Translations under genes and position numbers: made by a program | Shown here: in pieces, positions 33,101 through 45,200 of the stretch | How positions within the stretch are numbered: position 1 is the stretch's first letter | How the letters are laid out: the number at the start of each line of letters is the position of its first letter | Notes under the pieces: model-generated | Database searches by the model: none | Told to the model about the DNA's origin: nothing | The model's input: only the letters and a program-made list of their open reading frames with translations | Assembly (NCBI GenBank): GCA_017506865.1 | Contig: JAFCMP010000543.1 | Span: forward strand, 124,001 to 188,000 | Reading direction: 5' to 3' | DNA length: 64,000 nucleotides | DNA from: Tribonema minus | Lineage: Eukaryota > Sar > Xanthophyceae > Tribonematales > Tribonemataceae

Positions 33101-34929
33101 AGCACCGTATCTATGGTGACCATGGCACAAAGCCGTGATTCGTGCTAGCACTTCTCTCTCTTCACATTGGTGCACTACTATCCCATGTACTGGTTCACAG
33201 CATGATATAGAAGTATATCAGCTTCCTGAAAAGTTGGTGCTGGTGCCGTGACTGCCAGTGAACTGCAAACCTGATAAATTTGGCTGCACTGAGTCGAGTA
33301 CCATGAGCAAAAAAGGTTATATAAGCTCACGCACATGGTCTTCCGGTGCACCAGCTTCTTGACAACGCTTTGGCATGTTATTGTGAGCAAGACCAAACAA
33401 CTCATGCATGTGGTAGCACAGACACACAAACGGCGTGACCCACTCACCCTGTGCTCTCTTTCCACAAGCTCTTGTCCCATCCCGCCTTCTTTGTAAATGC
33501 CACGGCAACACAGGCTGCGCCGCAGGGAAATGGCTCAAACTCCACCCCTACAATGCGAGCACCCTCCAGGCACTTCGTTCTGGCGCCACTGTAGCGGTTT
33601 GTTGCGGCGGCTGTACTGGCTTGCTCTCGCATGGGCGCCACAACGTCTTCCCGTAGCAGCCGAAATTGGGCGCCCAAGACACTGCGTACCTTCTGGTGGA
33701 TGTCTGCTGCTGCATCCATGGTGTCCATCAAGTGCGGTAGAAAGGGCTCCTGGCACAAAAGCTCTGCTGGCGTTGGCAAAAGCTCAATATCACGGAAGTT
33801 GACGTGGTCATTGTCATGACGGCCTCCTGCGTGCTGAGCAGCGTGCGGCTCCCATGCTGGTGCCATGCTCTTTGGGCCTGCCACAAGCGCGCAGTGCGCA
33901 GGGGCGGCAGGTATGCCATCACGCAGGCAGAGGATGCTCAGACGCTCAGTGCCGGAGGTAGAGCGCAGCATCAGCTGCTCCAGGTTTTGAAGCGTCATCG
34001 GCTCTCTCCTTGCACTGGTGATGCAGGATGTCACGAGGCACATGAAGGAGCAGATCGTTGTGCAGGTAGCTGGGCTGCAGCTGGAAGACAGGCTGGCAAG
34101 TTCCTCCAGTAAGAACGGTGTGGTCCATATGTGCAGGAGCAGGTGCATCATGGGCTGCCTTAGCAGCGGCCGCTGCCACTCTGCTGCTGACAGCATTTCG
34201 AAGAGGGGGCCTGTCACCGCACTGAAATGCGCTTCGCCTGCACCCGAGCTCAGAGCCTCCCGAACGCGCATAAATCCGTGCTCCTTGCTGAGGACTAAGC
34301 GCTGCAGGAGCTGCGCCTTGTCGTCATACTCGAGCAGACCTTTGACAAAGCGACTGGCTTTGCTGACTTGCAGCACAGCCTCACCATCCTTCAGCATCTT
34401 GTCAACAAACCTGGTCAAGGCGGGCATGAGGCACGCTGTGCTGTGAACTCAAAGCTGCAAACAGGATGTACAGCACACAGGCTTTAGAGACTCTGTACTG
34501 CAGCAAACAGTTGACACCGGCGGGTGCATGGTGTATCGTGCTGGCAGCGATCCATTGAACTGAATACAAAGCGGACTGAGAGATGCAGCATGCCCTGTAT
34601 CGATTGCTAAGACCACATACTGGTTCGATGTCAAGGTCTGATGGACACGTAAGATGAGCTCTTGTCTTGCCGAGGCCGATGGCAAGCCAGCAGGAGCAGC
34701 GCAGGAGAGGAACCACCACGTCGAAGAATACAAGCAGCAAGCGGCATTGCGCTGTGCGGCAGGGCGTGCACAATGGTCATTTGATGTTGCGCTTTGTACA
34801 TACGACCCTTTTTCTAGGCAGAGCAACAAACCTGCGATTGTTGTTGAGAGGGCCCCTGTTGAGAGGGTCCCGCCCTCCTCCTCCATGACGGCCCCCGCGG
34901 CCTCTGCCGCCACGACCCTGGGCATTCAT
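18150..34929 (-). CDS. ZNFX1: ZNFX1-type SF1 RNA helicase with NFX1 and RZ zinc fingers (15 exons)
   Basis: Exons in transcript order: 34929-34832, 34440-33448, 32732-32460, 31983-31767, 31132-31085, 28505-28234, 27563-27270, 26777-26453, 25424-24996, 24394-24182, 23826-23806, 23295-23141, 22658-22422, 21934-21454, 19585-18150. Reading phases agree at every junction except for one missing base in exon 13. With it restored the product is about 1830 aa, close to human ZNFX1 (1918 aa). The N-terminus is an RGG-rich tail. QFRLLREDVVAPMR in exon 2 is the family signature ahead of the helicase. Known relatives act in RNA silencing and dsRNA sensing: C. elegans ZNFX-1 in germ granules, fission-yeast Hrr1 with the RNA-dependent RNA polymerase complex, and human ZNFX1 as an antiviral dsRNA sensor. 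A silencing role here is inferred. The start is uncertain: an upstream exon, 35466-35090, could join in phase at 34969. Confidence 0.88.
20629..20642. repeat. ATACTTCGAAGTAT palindrome beside the hAT-like element
   Basis: Exact match to the palindromes at 17736 and 33033. It abuts the target-site duplication of the hAT-like element. Confidence 0.85.
20650..21207. mobile_element. 558-bp non-autonomous hAT-like element in the last helicase intron
   Basis: The first 21 bases, beginning CAGGGGTTGTCACG, are the exact reverse complement of the last 21. The flanks are TATATATG (20642-20649) and TATACATG (21208-21215), an 8-bp target-site duplication with one mismatch, as expected for hAT elements. 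The interior is mostly imperfect arrays of GGAGTCGGAGTCG and CCGGAGCGGAGTCG in both orientations, with a unique core near 20840-20990. There is no transposase frame. The element lies in the intron between exons 14 and 15 of the ZNFX1-type gene and leaves the splice sites untouched. Confidence 0.85.
23806..23826 (-). other. 21-nt microexon in the helicase gene
   Basis: The exon encodes seven residues, VDNYQGE, and sits between TACTGCAG and GTGAGT. It joins ...RVAT (exon 10) to EQDLVVASLVRSN (exon 12) in phase, recreating the motif conserved in all ZNFX1 relatives. Without it the helicase would lose part of motif V. Confidence 0.9.
29908..30045 (-). repeat. Partial copy of the 5835-6060 repeat
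   Basis: Read on the minus strand it starts AGGGTTGCACAAAAAAG, then shares TTTGGCCACACAAATACGGC, GTATTTGGCAACCAG, GAGCAAAC and TTGTGGGGCATG with the possible MITE at 5835, at about 75% identity by eye. It lacks a recognisable opposite end. It lies in the intron between exons 5 and 6 of the helicase gene. Confidence 0.6.
31085..31132 (-). other. 48-nt microexon preceding the Walker A exon
   Basis: The 16 codons (VEALQQAFHTRVCLIQ) lie between GCGACAG and GTGGAT. They match the ALQxALTxxxAIIQ segment that precedes GPPGTGKT in the family. Both junctions are phase 0, as required by exons 4 and 6. Confidence 0.9.
33033..33046. repeat. ATACTTCGAAGTAT palindrome in a helicase intron
   Basis: Exact match to the other two 14-bp palindromes. 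It lies in the intron between exons 2 and 3, close to another imperfect palindrome (AAAGTACAAGTTGTACTTT) at about 33009. Confidence 0.8.
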
Positions 34930-36260
34930 TGCCCGCACAAGTGCCTTCAAAAGCGCATGCAGGGTCCGACTGTCACTTGCTCACGGGAACACCTAACCTT
35001 AAGAAGGGAGGGTTTGAAGTGCTGTTCACCGGGGGCTTTCTGTTTACGGGCTGCAGCAGCTTTCACTGGCAAAGACGAACGTTACTTACACCGTTCCTGA
35101 CAGCAGCAGAGTCAACGGCGTAAGCAGACACATATCTGGTGTGGGCGTCATCGGTGGACACGAATCTTTGGCGATACCAGACACAGCGAGGCTGGTGGTT
35201 CGGTTCGCTGGTGGTTTTGACAGAGACTCGGATGGCAAAATGAACTTTGTAGATAGCGTATACCCGGTTCGTAAGCAGAGGCGCACACGGCTGTCATTAA
35301 TTGAGTGGCAGACAACGGCCGTCACGTGGTGTCGAGTAGTACATGCGCGCGCCCGACACCACATAGGAACGGCGCCACCGCCAGATGCGGTTGTACGCAC
35401 CTGATGGCTCGCAAGCGCGTAGAAGCATTCAGGCTGGTGATTTCGCGACGGTAAAAACTGGAGCAACCAAGACTTAGTGCAAGATCATATGCAACATTTC
35501 TGCAGCTGCTAGTACTCGCGCACATGCGAGAATTCATTAAAAGTACTGATTGTAATACTTGTACTCATCTTGGGCTTTTGTGCCATTCGTGCAGGAGTCG
35601 TACGGACGGCTGGGCAAGCAGACAAGCCTTTTTGTTAAGGAGTTGGCAATGCACTCAGCACTGTGCTCAGGGGGGGGGAAGGCAGATGTGTTACGCAAGG
35701 CCGGGTTAGCTAAGCGTCAGATCCACATTGAGCTGAGCATATCGCTGGCGCGGGAGTTGGCGGAGCGCGTCATGGCATACACACGTGGAGCGCGAATGCT
35801 GGGCTGTGTTGCGGCGCCGGTATCCAAACTCCTAGGGCACAGCGCAGACTAGGCTGCTGCGTTGACGCAAGCTTTTCGATTGCATAGGCAACCCGGCCTC
35901 CCTTGGGCCTTTATAAATACAAGTCCATACGTACTAGAAGGCATCCTTATCCTTCTCCTGCTCCGCTGGTCCGGGAGCGCCCGGGGGGCCCGCGCGCCGC
36001 GGGGAACAAAGTTGAACTTTGAAGTTGACAAACGGAAAAGTTCAAGAAGCCCGGCCCCGCCGAGAGAGGGAGGAGGAGAGCTGCTGCTGGATAAAAGCGG
36101 GCCAGACGGAGAAGGTGGCAGGAGATTTTGGGAGCAGGAGCCGCTGGACAAGCCGACGCAGGCGAAGGAGAGCTGAGCTGCTGACGAGTTCATGCAGAAT
36201 AGATCAGCAAATGCTGCCGTCTGCGTAATGTAATGCAGCCTCGCTAGCAGTGGTCAGCTC
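34930..36260. promoter_or_regulatory. Shared divergent promoter region of the helicase and giant genes
   Basis: The ZNFX1-type gene (minus) and the giant surface-protein gene (plus) start about 1.3 kb apart and point away from each other. From about 35941 to 36200 the DNA is GC-rich, with a TATA-like GGATAAAAGC at about 36089-36098, roughly 165 bp before the ATG of the giant gene. The LINE fragment at 35565-35930 occupies the middle. A possible extra 5' exon of the helicase gene (35466-35090) would lie within this region. Confidence 0.5.
35565..35930 (+). mobile_element. 366-bp 3' fragment of the same LINE family
   Basis: It aligns without gaps to 15475-15840 and differs at two positions: one changes Ile to Val in the endonuclease tail (GGGCTGTATTG against GGGCTGTGTTG), the other is in the 3' UTR. 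It ends at the same base, ...AAGTCCATAC, and is followed by GTACT, which also directly precedes it, a 4-5 bp duplication. Severe 5' truncation is normal for LINEs. The near identity shows recent activity of the family. Confidence 0.92.
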
Positions 36261-39200
36261 ATGTTCGGGCTTACTGCAAGCGGGATCAGGCTCGTGCTGC
36301 TGGTGCCACTGCTAGCAGCATCGGACAACTGCAATGATCTCAGCCAGTATACACCCAATGTTGCTGTCAGGAGTGTAGTGGCAGATGTCGGCAACCTGCT
36401 GGCCATTGAGCTGGGTCCGCAGATACCTATCGAGGGAGGGTGTGGTGTGAGCGTTCCGATACGAGTGCCTGACCTGGTGGTCTCTGTCGATGGCAGCGCA
36501 CCAGCTCCTGTGCAAGCAGTCCGCAGCACCACTGTGGATGGCGAATACGGCGCCGGAGATAGCATCAGCATACAAGTCCAGTTCAGCAACACAGTCACAG
36601 TAGTCCAACCCAAGGCAGGTGCCCAGCTGCCCGCCCTAGAACTGCTCACGGGCTGTCACTCGCCTGAGTGTACTGTACCTGAAGTGCAGCAGTTCCAGTG
36701 TAGGGCTAGTGAGGGGTCTTTTTCAGTATCATTTAATGGCCATACCGTTACAAACCTCAATGCTGACTTCAAGCCTGAGACCCTGCGCGACGCGCTGCAG
36801 ATGCTGCCTGGGATCAACTCCGTGGAGGTGCTCTATCAGGCAGGCCAGCAGACGGTGTGCACAGAAACCGGCAATATAGTTACAGTCAAATTTCTGGACC
36901 TCGACTGGCCTACCCTAGACCGGTATTATGGCGATGTGCCACCACTGGAGTTCGATTATCTCAATGCGCCAGTGGACCCACAGACACTGCGGACTTGGGG
37001 TGATGGCTCTCGGCTGTGTCTCGGGTATAGGGAATGTGGATGCATGGCGGAGGACAAGGCGGGCGTGAACTCGACTGCTGGAGCGTATGCAGCTGTTGGG
37101 ATGGATGCAGTCGGTGACCCTTTGTTGTCGGGCGTATTTCTGCCGCACGCAGCGACACAGGTGAGCATAATCAATCAGTTTTTCACTGGTCATGAGCTCA
37201 ACAGTTGCTGAAAAAATGGACAAGAGTGTATGATCAGAATGTTGGCTCGGCTTACTCCATATTTTGCTAGCCGAGCCTGCCGCTCGTGACCAGCCGATCT
37301 GCTCACTTGAGAAGTGAGGCAGACCGCACCGCCTGTTTTTACTTTCAACTGAGCTCAATAAAGACAATTAACTTTCAGCTGACTTTCGATGCTTTGCATA
37401 GTTACTTCTAGACCATAAGTATGTCAGGCACATAAGTGCCGTGCATGATATACGACATTTCAAGCTTTGCAGGTCAAAAAACGCACATTCCACATGTTTT
37501 CAGGGCCTTCAAGAAGGCCAATCTCTCTTTCAGACTTGCGGATAGCATTATTGTATGCTCTGAAGTATACAACAGCCATTTTTGGCATCTGCAATTTCAT
37601 GTGCCAAATCCTATAGACATGGCCTGCAGATAAGATCTTGCTGTCATGCATGTCATGGATTCAGATCTGCATGCCAGTTTCATGTCACAGACAATTCATT
37701 GCTGTCATGTATGTTTTGGATCCAGATCTGCACGCCAGTGACGTGGCTCATGCAATCTGGCATTGAAAATAAACTCTGCCAGTGTGCATGAGCGTTGAAC
37801 AATCAAAGCATTCAAGAACCACCAGATCTGAGGACAACTCTCTGCAGTGCCGCAGCAGGAAGGTGCATGCCTGGTGCACGGGGACTGGTGCCTTGCACAA
37901 TACGACAACGCAAGCAGTGCCAGTTGCGTTTGTGCATGCACTGACTGCATGCACTGCCTGACTATCACACTTTCGCTCGCATGTGCTTACTCCTTGCGCA
38001 CATACACAGGTCGTGAAGGGCTTCCGTCAACGCAACAGCTTTGCCACTTACTTCAACGGTTCAGGAACCTCTATGCTGGACTTCAGATATGAAGTGGCTG
38101 CTGGCGACATGAGCAGCCGCTTGGAGTATGCCAGTACAGGCGCACTCCTGCCGGGAGACTGCAACATAACTGGCGCAAATCTTGCACTGCCCATCCCGGG
38201 TGCTCCAGCATCCTATTACCATGGCACGGGAAGCAGCCTGGGTGTGAACTCCCGGATCAGCATTAATACCCTTGCCCCCGTGGTTGTCATGGTGACATCC
38301 CCAGCCGAGAACCGCAGCTATGGAACAGGCGAGGTCATCGCCATTCAGGTTGTCTTTGACCAACCGGTGGTGGCGGACCTGTCACGAGGGTCGCCAACGC
38401 TGCTGCTGGAGACTGGCGTCTTTGACCACGTTGCTGTACTGGTCAATGTGACGGGCTCAACGCTGACTTTCAAGTACACCGTTGCATTAGGGGACTCCAA
38501 TGCAGACTTGGGCTATCACTCGTCCACCGCGTTGTCCAGCAATGGCGCGCTGGTCTACCGCAAAACGGCCCATCCTACGACTCTGGTCAACCTTGAGCTG
38601 CCACCACCAGGCGCAGCTGGCAGCCTGGCTGCCAGCAAAGACATCACCGTGCGGCCGACCACTGTCAACGCTCTTGACGTTAACACCGACACTGTCGACG
38701 GAACATATGGTGCAGGGCAGCACATTATCATCAATGTGATGTTCGGGTGGTGGCAGGATGAAGAGGTGCCAGTAAGGCTTCTGGGCGGAGATGGCACAGG
38801 GCTGGGCCTGATGATGAGAACTGGCATTGCGGCTGTTGCGACTGTCTACGCTGCCAGCTATGTGTCAGTTGGAGGGGTAAGTCCAGATGTCACACTGGGT
38901 GCCGATTGCGCTTGGCTGGTGTCGTACCCATATGCAAGGTCTGCGCTTGACACAGACAGTAGCTGTGCTACCGGGCATGTAGTTCACACCTTTTTTCTGC
39001 AATGTGGTGCCGATATGGGAATACGATCGGAACGGTCAGCAAAGCACTCATCACTGTGTCGGAATAACCTGGCACTTATATTTTCTATGTACATGCAGCC
39101 AAATGCATATTTACAGCTGTCACTCGTCGTTATCCTTGCAGGTCTGGCGTTGGCAGGTGGTGCTGGAGGAAGGACATCACATGAATGCCACTCATGTGGG

Positions 39201-42200
39201 GCGCACATTCACAGCTGAAGGAGTCAGTCTCACCTTGACTTCTGTGGTGGGTAATGCTGTGAGCTTCAACAACCAATGGATCGGGACTCCAGTGGATATG
39301 GGAGTGCCAATTATTCAGGTAACTTCAGCAGCTGCAAAATGTGTGTTATCTTGCATCTCTACTCGAGAAGCATTTACCAACAAACAAGCAGACATGCACT
39401 TGTGAATTAAAGAAGTGCCAGTGGCAGGTGATCGCACTTGCCTTGCCACCTCAGTCAAAATCTGGCAGGGTAGCACCTTTGTCGTTCAAAGGCGCTCTCG
39501 TCATTGCGCCCTTTTTGAATGTCACCTTCGTCCAGAAAGGGTTGTCTGCTGTGTACCTACAATGCCATCGTGCTGCCTGAATTGCAGTTGGTTGTGGTGC
39601 TGAGATAAATGCAAGATCCAGCAGGACAATATGCAGACAACTCGCACATGAGCTCCATGACCGCCATGTGCTGAGGCTGCATGGCGCGCCCGACTGTAGT
39701 GGTGCGCCATATAACCTCATCAGCCATTGCAAACAGCAAGATACAGGCACATGATGGCATGTGTGCCATGCATACCATGCCTTGGACAAAACCGCGCAGC
39801 CTTTCTATAGAGCCGCTGACTTGACACCCTCTGTTCGCGTTGTTGCGAGTCACTGTAAACCGTAAGTTTGAGGGCGCACCTGCCAATATTCATACAGTGC
39901 ATACGACTTGTACTTGATGAAAATATGGTCTACTCACAATATATCGTCACTCATGGTGATGTTTGCCTTTCCTCCGCAGCTGAAATCAGATGGAACGCAG
40001 ACAGCAAATTATGTGGGAGGCAATGGCACCACAATGCTCTCGTTTCAGTATGTCGTTGAGGAGCTGGATTCTACTCTGGACTTGGACTACAGCAGCACGG
40101 CGTCCCTTGTGCTGCCTGTTAACACCACACTGCACCGTGTTGCAGATGAGGTAGCAGCGGTGAGCTTAAGAAGCACGTTAGACATCTTGATCATTGCGCA
40201 TATCCAACATGCTGGAAGGGCGTGCATTTGAATTGATTACCAATCAGCACGCCATCACAAGGTGCCATGCACTATTCTTAGCTTATTGTATTGCCATACC
40301 TCTACATTACTGGAATACTGAAGAGCGTTTCTGCCGTATTGCGGTCTGTAATATGGACGCTAAGATGTAGTACATGGACAGTTATGCTGAGTGCGCGTGC
40401 GCAGGCAGGGGACATCAATGTCAATGCCCCTGAACTGGCGTGCTGGCATTTAGGGCCGTACAGCTTGTATATCTACAAATGTGCTGTAACGAAACAGGTT
40501 GCACTTCAGCGCGAAGGCCACAGACCATTGAACTGTCACATAGTATTTGCAGAACAAGCCAGAGAGCTCAAAGTTCAAATTAGCTTAAAATACACGCATA
40601 CTGTGTACCTCAGACATTTGTGACCTTAGGTTACACATCATGTGTGTATTTCTTCAGGAGTGGTATATGTGTGTACCTAACATGCAATGTGCGGGCAACT
40701 GTGGATGCCTAGCTGTGCGTGATCACATACCAGTGGAATGTAATTGACTGCTGAAGTGTGGTAGAGATGGATCATGCCAAACACCACAGCCACAGAATCA
40801 CCTCACCGCCAGGATCTACTGACACATGCATTATCCTGCTTATTGCCTTGCCGCACCGCAGGCGATAGACGTTGTTCTGCCACCGCCAGGACAGTGTGTG
40901 GTGTACAAAGGCTGCTCACTAGCGGGCCAGCGCGCCATTGTCATTGACACCACGCCGCCATCTGTGGTGTCTGTCAGCTCTCTCAAGGCCGGCCAGCTCT
41001 ATCCGTACAGCGTAAATGATGTCATTGATATCACAGTGCACTACAACAAGGAAGTGGTTGTGGCTATCCCCAAGGCTTTTGCAGTGGCGCCGCGTCTGCA
41101 TATGAGCACTGGTGGATATGCGCTGTACTACAAGGGCAACGGCACCACGGCGCTCACGTTCCTGTATCAGGTCACCACACCAGATGTGAGCCTTGCCTTG
41201 GAGACATATCAGCACCCCTTAAAATCACCGATGGAGACTTGGAATGCTGGTGTGAATGGGTACATTCGCCGTGCTGCGACTGTGCCAACAACCGATGCAG
41301 ATGACTCGTTCCCGGTGGCAGGAACGACAGGCAGCCTGAGCTCACCTGCGGCTGCACATGTGTTCATTGATACCACTGCGCCACATGTGACAGCAGTGCA
41401 GTTCGTCTCGCCGGTGAGTGAAGCATCCTAGCGTCTGACACATTTGATTCTCTGAGCACGCTGTCTTACATATTTGTGCTCGTGCCCATTGAATCAACGG
41501 CGGCACAAGGATTTCCCTTCCAGAAATATCACTCGTGGATGTGGTGTCAATGATAAGACAAACAACACAATAGGTGATCAGTGAAGTGAGCTTCACCATT
41601 GGTGGGCCCTGTATTTATGATCGGTGATTGGCAAGGTCATACTGTCGACAGCACTCCTGAAGCCACAGCTATTTTGCTGCAAGCAGCAGATACTTGGGCA
41701 TGACTTTAGCAAGCAGGATGGTGTGTGGGCATCGCCCTCACTCTGCGCACATTGCAGTCATGTCGTCTGTGTGCATATACAATCGAAAACACTTTCACAC
41801 AACGCAGCAAACCCTGATGTTCATTGGAAGTCGCAAGTATGTAGCGCCTTGATGATCCAGACAAAAGTTGGGTGTTTGTAGGGATTGTATGCAATGGCCT
41901 TTCATAACAACATTTTTTGACGCACTTCAGAGGTATGGTGAAGTACTTCTCTACTGTGGTAGGTTTTGCCAAGTTATAGGCCTCACATGTGTGTGTGCAC
42001 TTGCCACGATTTGGTGCATTACAGTACATGCAAGACAACGCTCCAACTTTTCATGTTGACCTCGGTAGTAGAGCGTGACTATGGTGAACGGTTGTGAAGA
42101 GGATTTTAGGCAGACAGTCACAAAGCCAATGCAATCACTCTAAACTACTTCAGTCTCACATCAAAGCATCTTGCTTTTTTGATAGAAAGGAGTCTACACC

Positions 42201-45200
42201 TATATTCGCGTGGTCACGCTGCTGGTCATTGTTTGTATATGCCATGACCGGTACTTGTGCGAGGCCCATGAACGCAATTTGCGGGCACCACTGTATGGCA
42301 GTTTTATTCTGAGTCCTTGACTTGATGACAAAATCTGACCCCATATCACTGACTTTTGTGCGCAGGTTGCTGGGCAGTACAGCATAGGTCAGAGCATTGT
42401 GCTGCAAGTGACGTTCAGCGCACCAGTCACTGTTTCTGGGTCCCCCGCAATACGACTCACCTCTGGCGGCAGCGCAACGTACACTGCCAGCCCAACCACA
42501 TCCCAGCTCACATTTCAGCTCGTCGTTGGCATGGCATCTGCTGCTGGCGAGCTTGACATCTACTATGACAGCACCTGGGATCCGCCACTGGCCGCCATTC
42601 GCCCCAATGGGGGCTCCATTTCTCATGCAGTCACAGCAGCCGCAGCAGCTTTGACCCTGCCACCCGGCCTCACGCTGAGCTCTTACGGAATTGTGATCAA
42701 TACCACGCCTCCCAAAATCATCGCCGCTGCGTGTGAGCACGTCAGTGGCAGAGTGGGTGTGGGCGAGATCATATCCCTGACTGTCACTTTTGACCAGCCC
42801 GTGGTGGTGGTCGGGCATCCAACGCTGCCGCTGGACGTTGGTGATACAACAGTTGCGGCAACGTATAATGGCCCGATTGGCGGTGCTGGTCAACTTGAGC
42901 TCGAATTCTCGTACGCGGTCACCAGTGCCACAATCCCTGGCCAGAGCACCAGCGATCTCGACGCAGCAGATCCCGCGGCCTTGGTGCTGTCTGCTGGCGA
43001 TACCATCTACCGCAGCTCTACAACCCCATCACTTGCTGCTGTGTTGGACCTCCCACCTCGAGGCCAACCGGGCTCACTGGGCATGAACTGCGCAGTGTGG
43101 GTGGACACAACGCAGGCTGCGGTCGCATCTGTCTCAACTCGTATGCTCGCTGGCACGTATGGCATCGCTGCTACCCTGCAGACCATTGAGATAGCGGCTG
43201 ATCCGGGTAGTGTTGCCTCGGGCCAATTTGCACTGGGGTACGGAGAGCTGGGGCCATCGCACTGCATAAGCGTGACGACCTTGGATGCAACCACTTTACG
43301 AGATGCCATACGGGCCATCAACACATTGATGGACGTTACTGTCACGTCCACTGTCAGGGTGATGGAGAACACCAAGCGCTATCAGGTCAGCACATGTGGT
43401 CGCGATGCCATGTGCACAACTGCTCAAAACTCATGATTCTTGTAGACATGGGTAACTTGTAGACGCTCGATCTGAGCGTTGAGAGCATGAAATGGACCGC
43501 GGTTTCCTAGGCTAAAGCGTACAGGGTATGCAAGCTTCTTGGTGGGGTCTTAAACTCTCTGTAGTTCAGTTGTACTGATGAGGCATTGCAGTACCTCAAA
43601 GTATAGCTTACAACAATCATCGTCATTCAGTTGGCCACATACACTTGCTGCTAGGCTTGATGGCATCAGTGCTTTGTGATTTTGAAATGCTACATTCAAA
43701 ACTGTCTTCGGATGTATAGATGTGCATACTCTGCCCAGACCGTGAACGCTGGCTCACCTCTTATGTTCTCATTTGTCGTCGCAGGTCTCATTCGCTGCCC
43801 CAACCTCGGGGGTGTTTGAACTCTGGTGGGATGTCAGCGCTGCCTGCAGCCCATTCCTGTGCAATGGCGTGCCATGCACAAACGGCGGAGTCATTGTCAA
43901 TCGCAACATACCGCCACCTCTGCAGCAGGGCCTGGTGGAGGTCGTGGTGGCCATGACAGAGGACGTGGTAGTGGCGGGCGTGCCAACGCTGACACTGCAG
44001 CTCAACACCGCGACTGCGCTGGCAACGTGGCAGCCGGGCTCGATACAGTATGTGGACGTTGGCGTCTCCGCTGCCAACCCTGTGACGTCAGGGTACTTCA
44101 GAGTGCAGTATGCGGGATTCGAGACTGGCTGCATTGATATACGCGCAGCCGACACCGACGCGGGCAGCGAGAGCCTCAGGAGCCGCCTGCTCAGCGTACC
44201 TGCTGCTGCATTGGTGGGCGTGGTGTCCGTTGCTAGTGCACCCGTTGGTAATGGCGTGCGCTTTGCCATCACCTTTGCCTCAGCCCTGGCAGGGAAAGTA
44301 ACCGCTGGAGCATCTGTGTGCCCTTCGTCACTGCCGGCAGGCGCAACAGTGGAAGTGCCTAACACCAATGAGTTGTATTTCGTGTACCAGCTCAGCCCTG
44401 GTGACAAAGCACTGGCAATTGTGGCGTCACAGCTGACGTTACCTGGTGGCGCCACCATCAAACGCGCATCCAGCACACCCACCCAGGACGCCATCATAAC
44501 TCTACCCAGTTCGTTGGAGGCTCGCACGATTCTCGACAGGGCTATTGACTGCTCTGTAGCGCCGCAAGTGACACACATCATGTGCACGGCCTTTGGCGGC
44601 AAATATGGCACAGGGCAGCGCCTGTACCTGGCGGTCACCTTCAATATCCCAGTCGTGGTCTCAGGAAATCCCGTCCTGCACCTGAACTCTGGCACAGCCT
44701 TGGACCCAGCAAAAGCTGAGTTCTACGCGACTGACGGCGCAAACATTGTGACGTTCCGCTACACAGTACTGCAAGGACAATCGACCCCAATCCTCGCGCC
44801 CTACTCCGCTGTTGCTCTCAGCACGCAAGGTGGTGCCATCACCAGCGCAGCGGGGAGGCAGTTTGTGGCAGCCGATCTCACGCTGCCGGCTGGTGCGCTG
44901 TTAGGGGCCGATGGCACGGCCATTGAGATTGACACAGCAGCAGTGCTGGTCCCATTATCGCTGATTGTTGACAAGGCTGCGGGCACCTACAGCACTGGCG
45001 AGGAGGTGATGCTCACAACAACGTTTCCATGGCCAGTTGCAGTGATGGGCACGCCTTACATACAACTGAGCACTAGGGGGCGGGCCAACTATACTCAAGG
45101 GGGGCATGTACAGGTGAGTACATCACAAATGTTCCTGTAGAACAATCAGATAGAGTATTGATAAATGGGCCATGCTACAAGTACTCCAAGATATGCTGTG

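Noticed and set aside
35141-35404. Plus-strand frame with an EF-hand-like loop (DRDSDGKMNFVD)
   Set aside because: A single 12-residue loop in a short frame, with no second EF hand and no start or splice context, inside the divergent promoter region, is probably chance.
42156-42893. Minus-strand frame of 245 codons opposite exon 6 of the giant gene
   Set aside because: It overlaps a well-supported repeat exon and reads as a shadow of it.
43769-44695. Minus-strand frame of 308 codons opposite exon 7 of the giant gene
   Set aside because: A shadow of the plus-strand exon, whose repeats and splice phases fit the gene.
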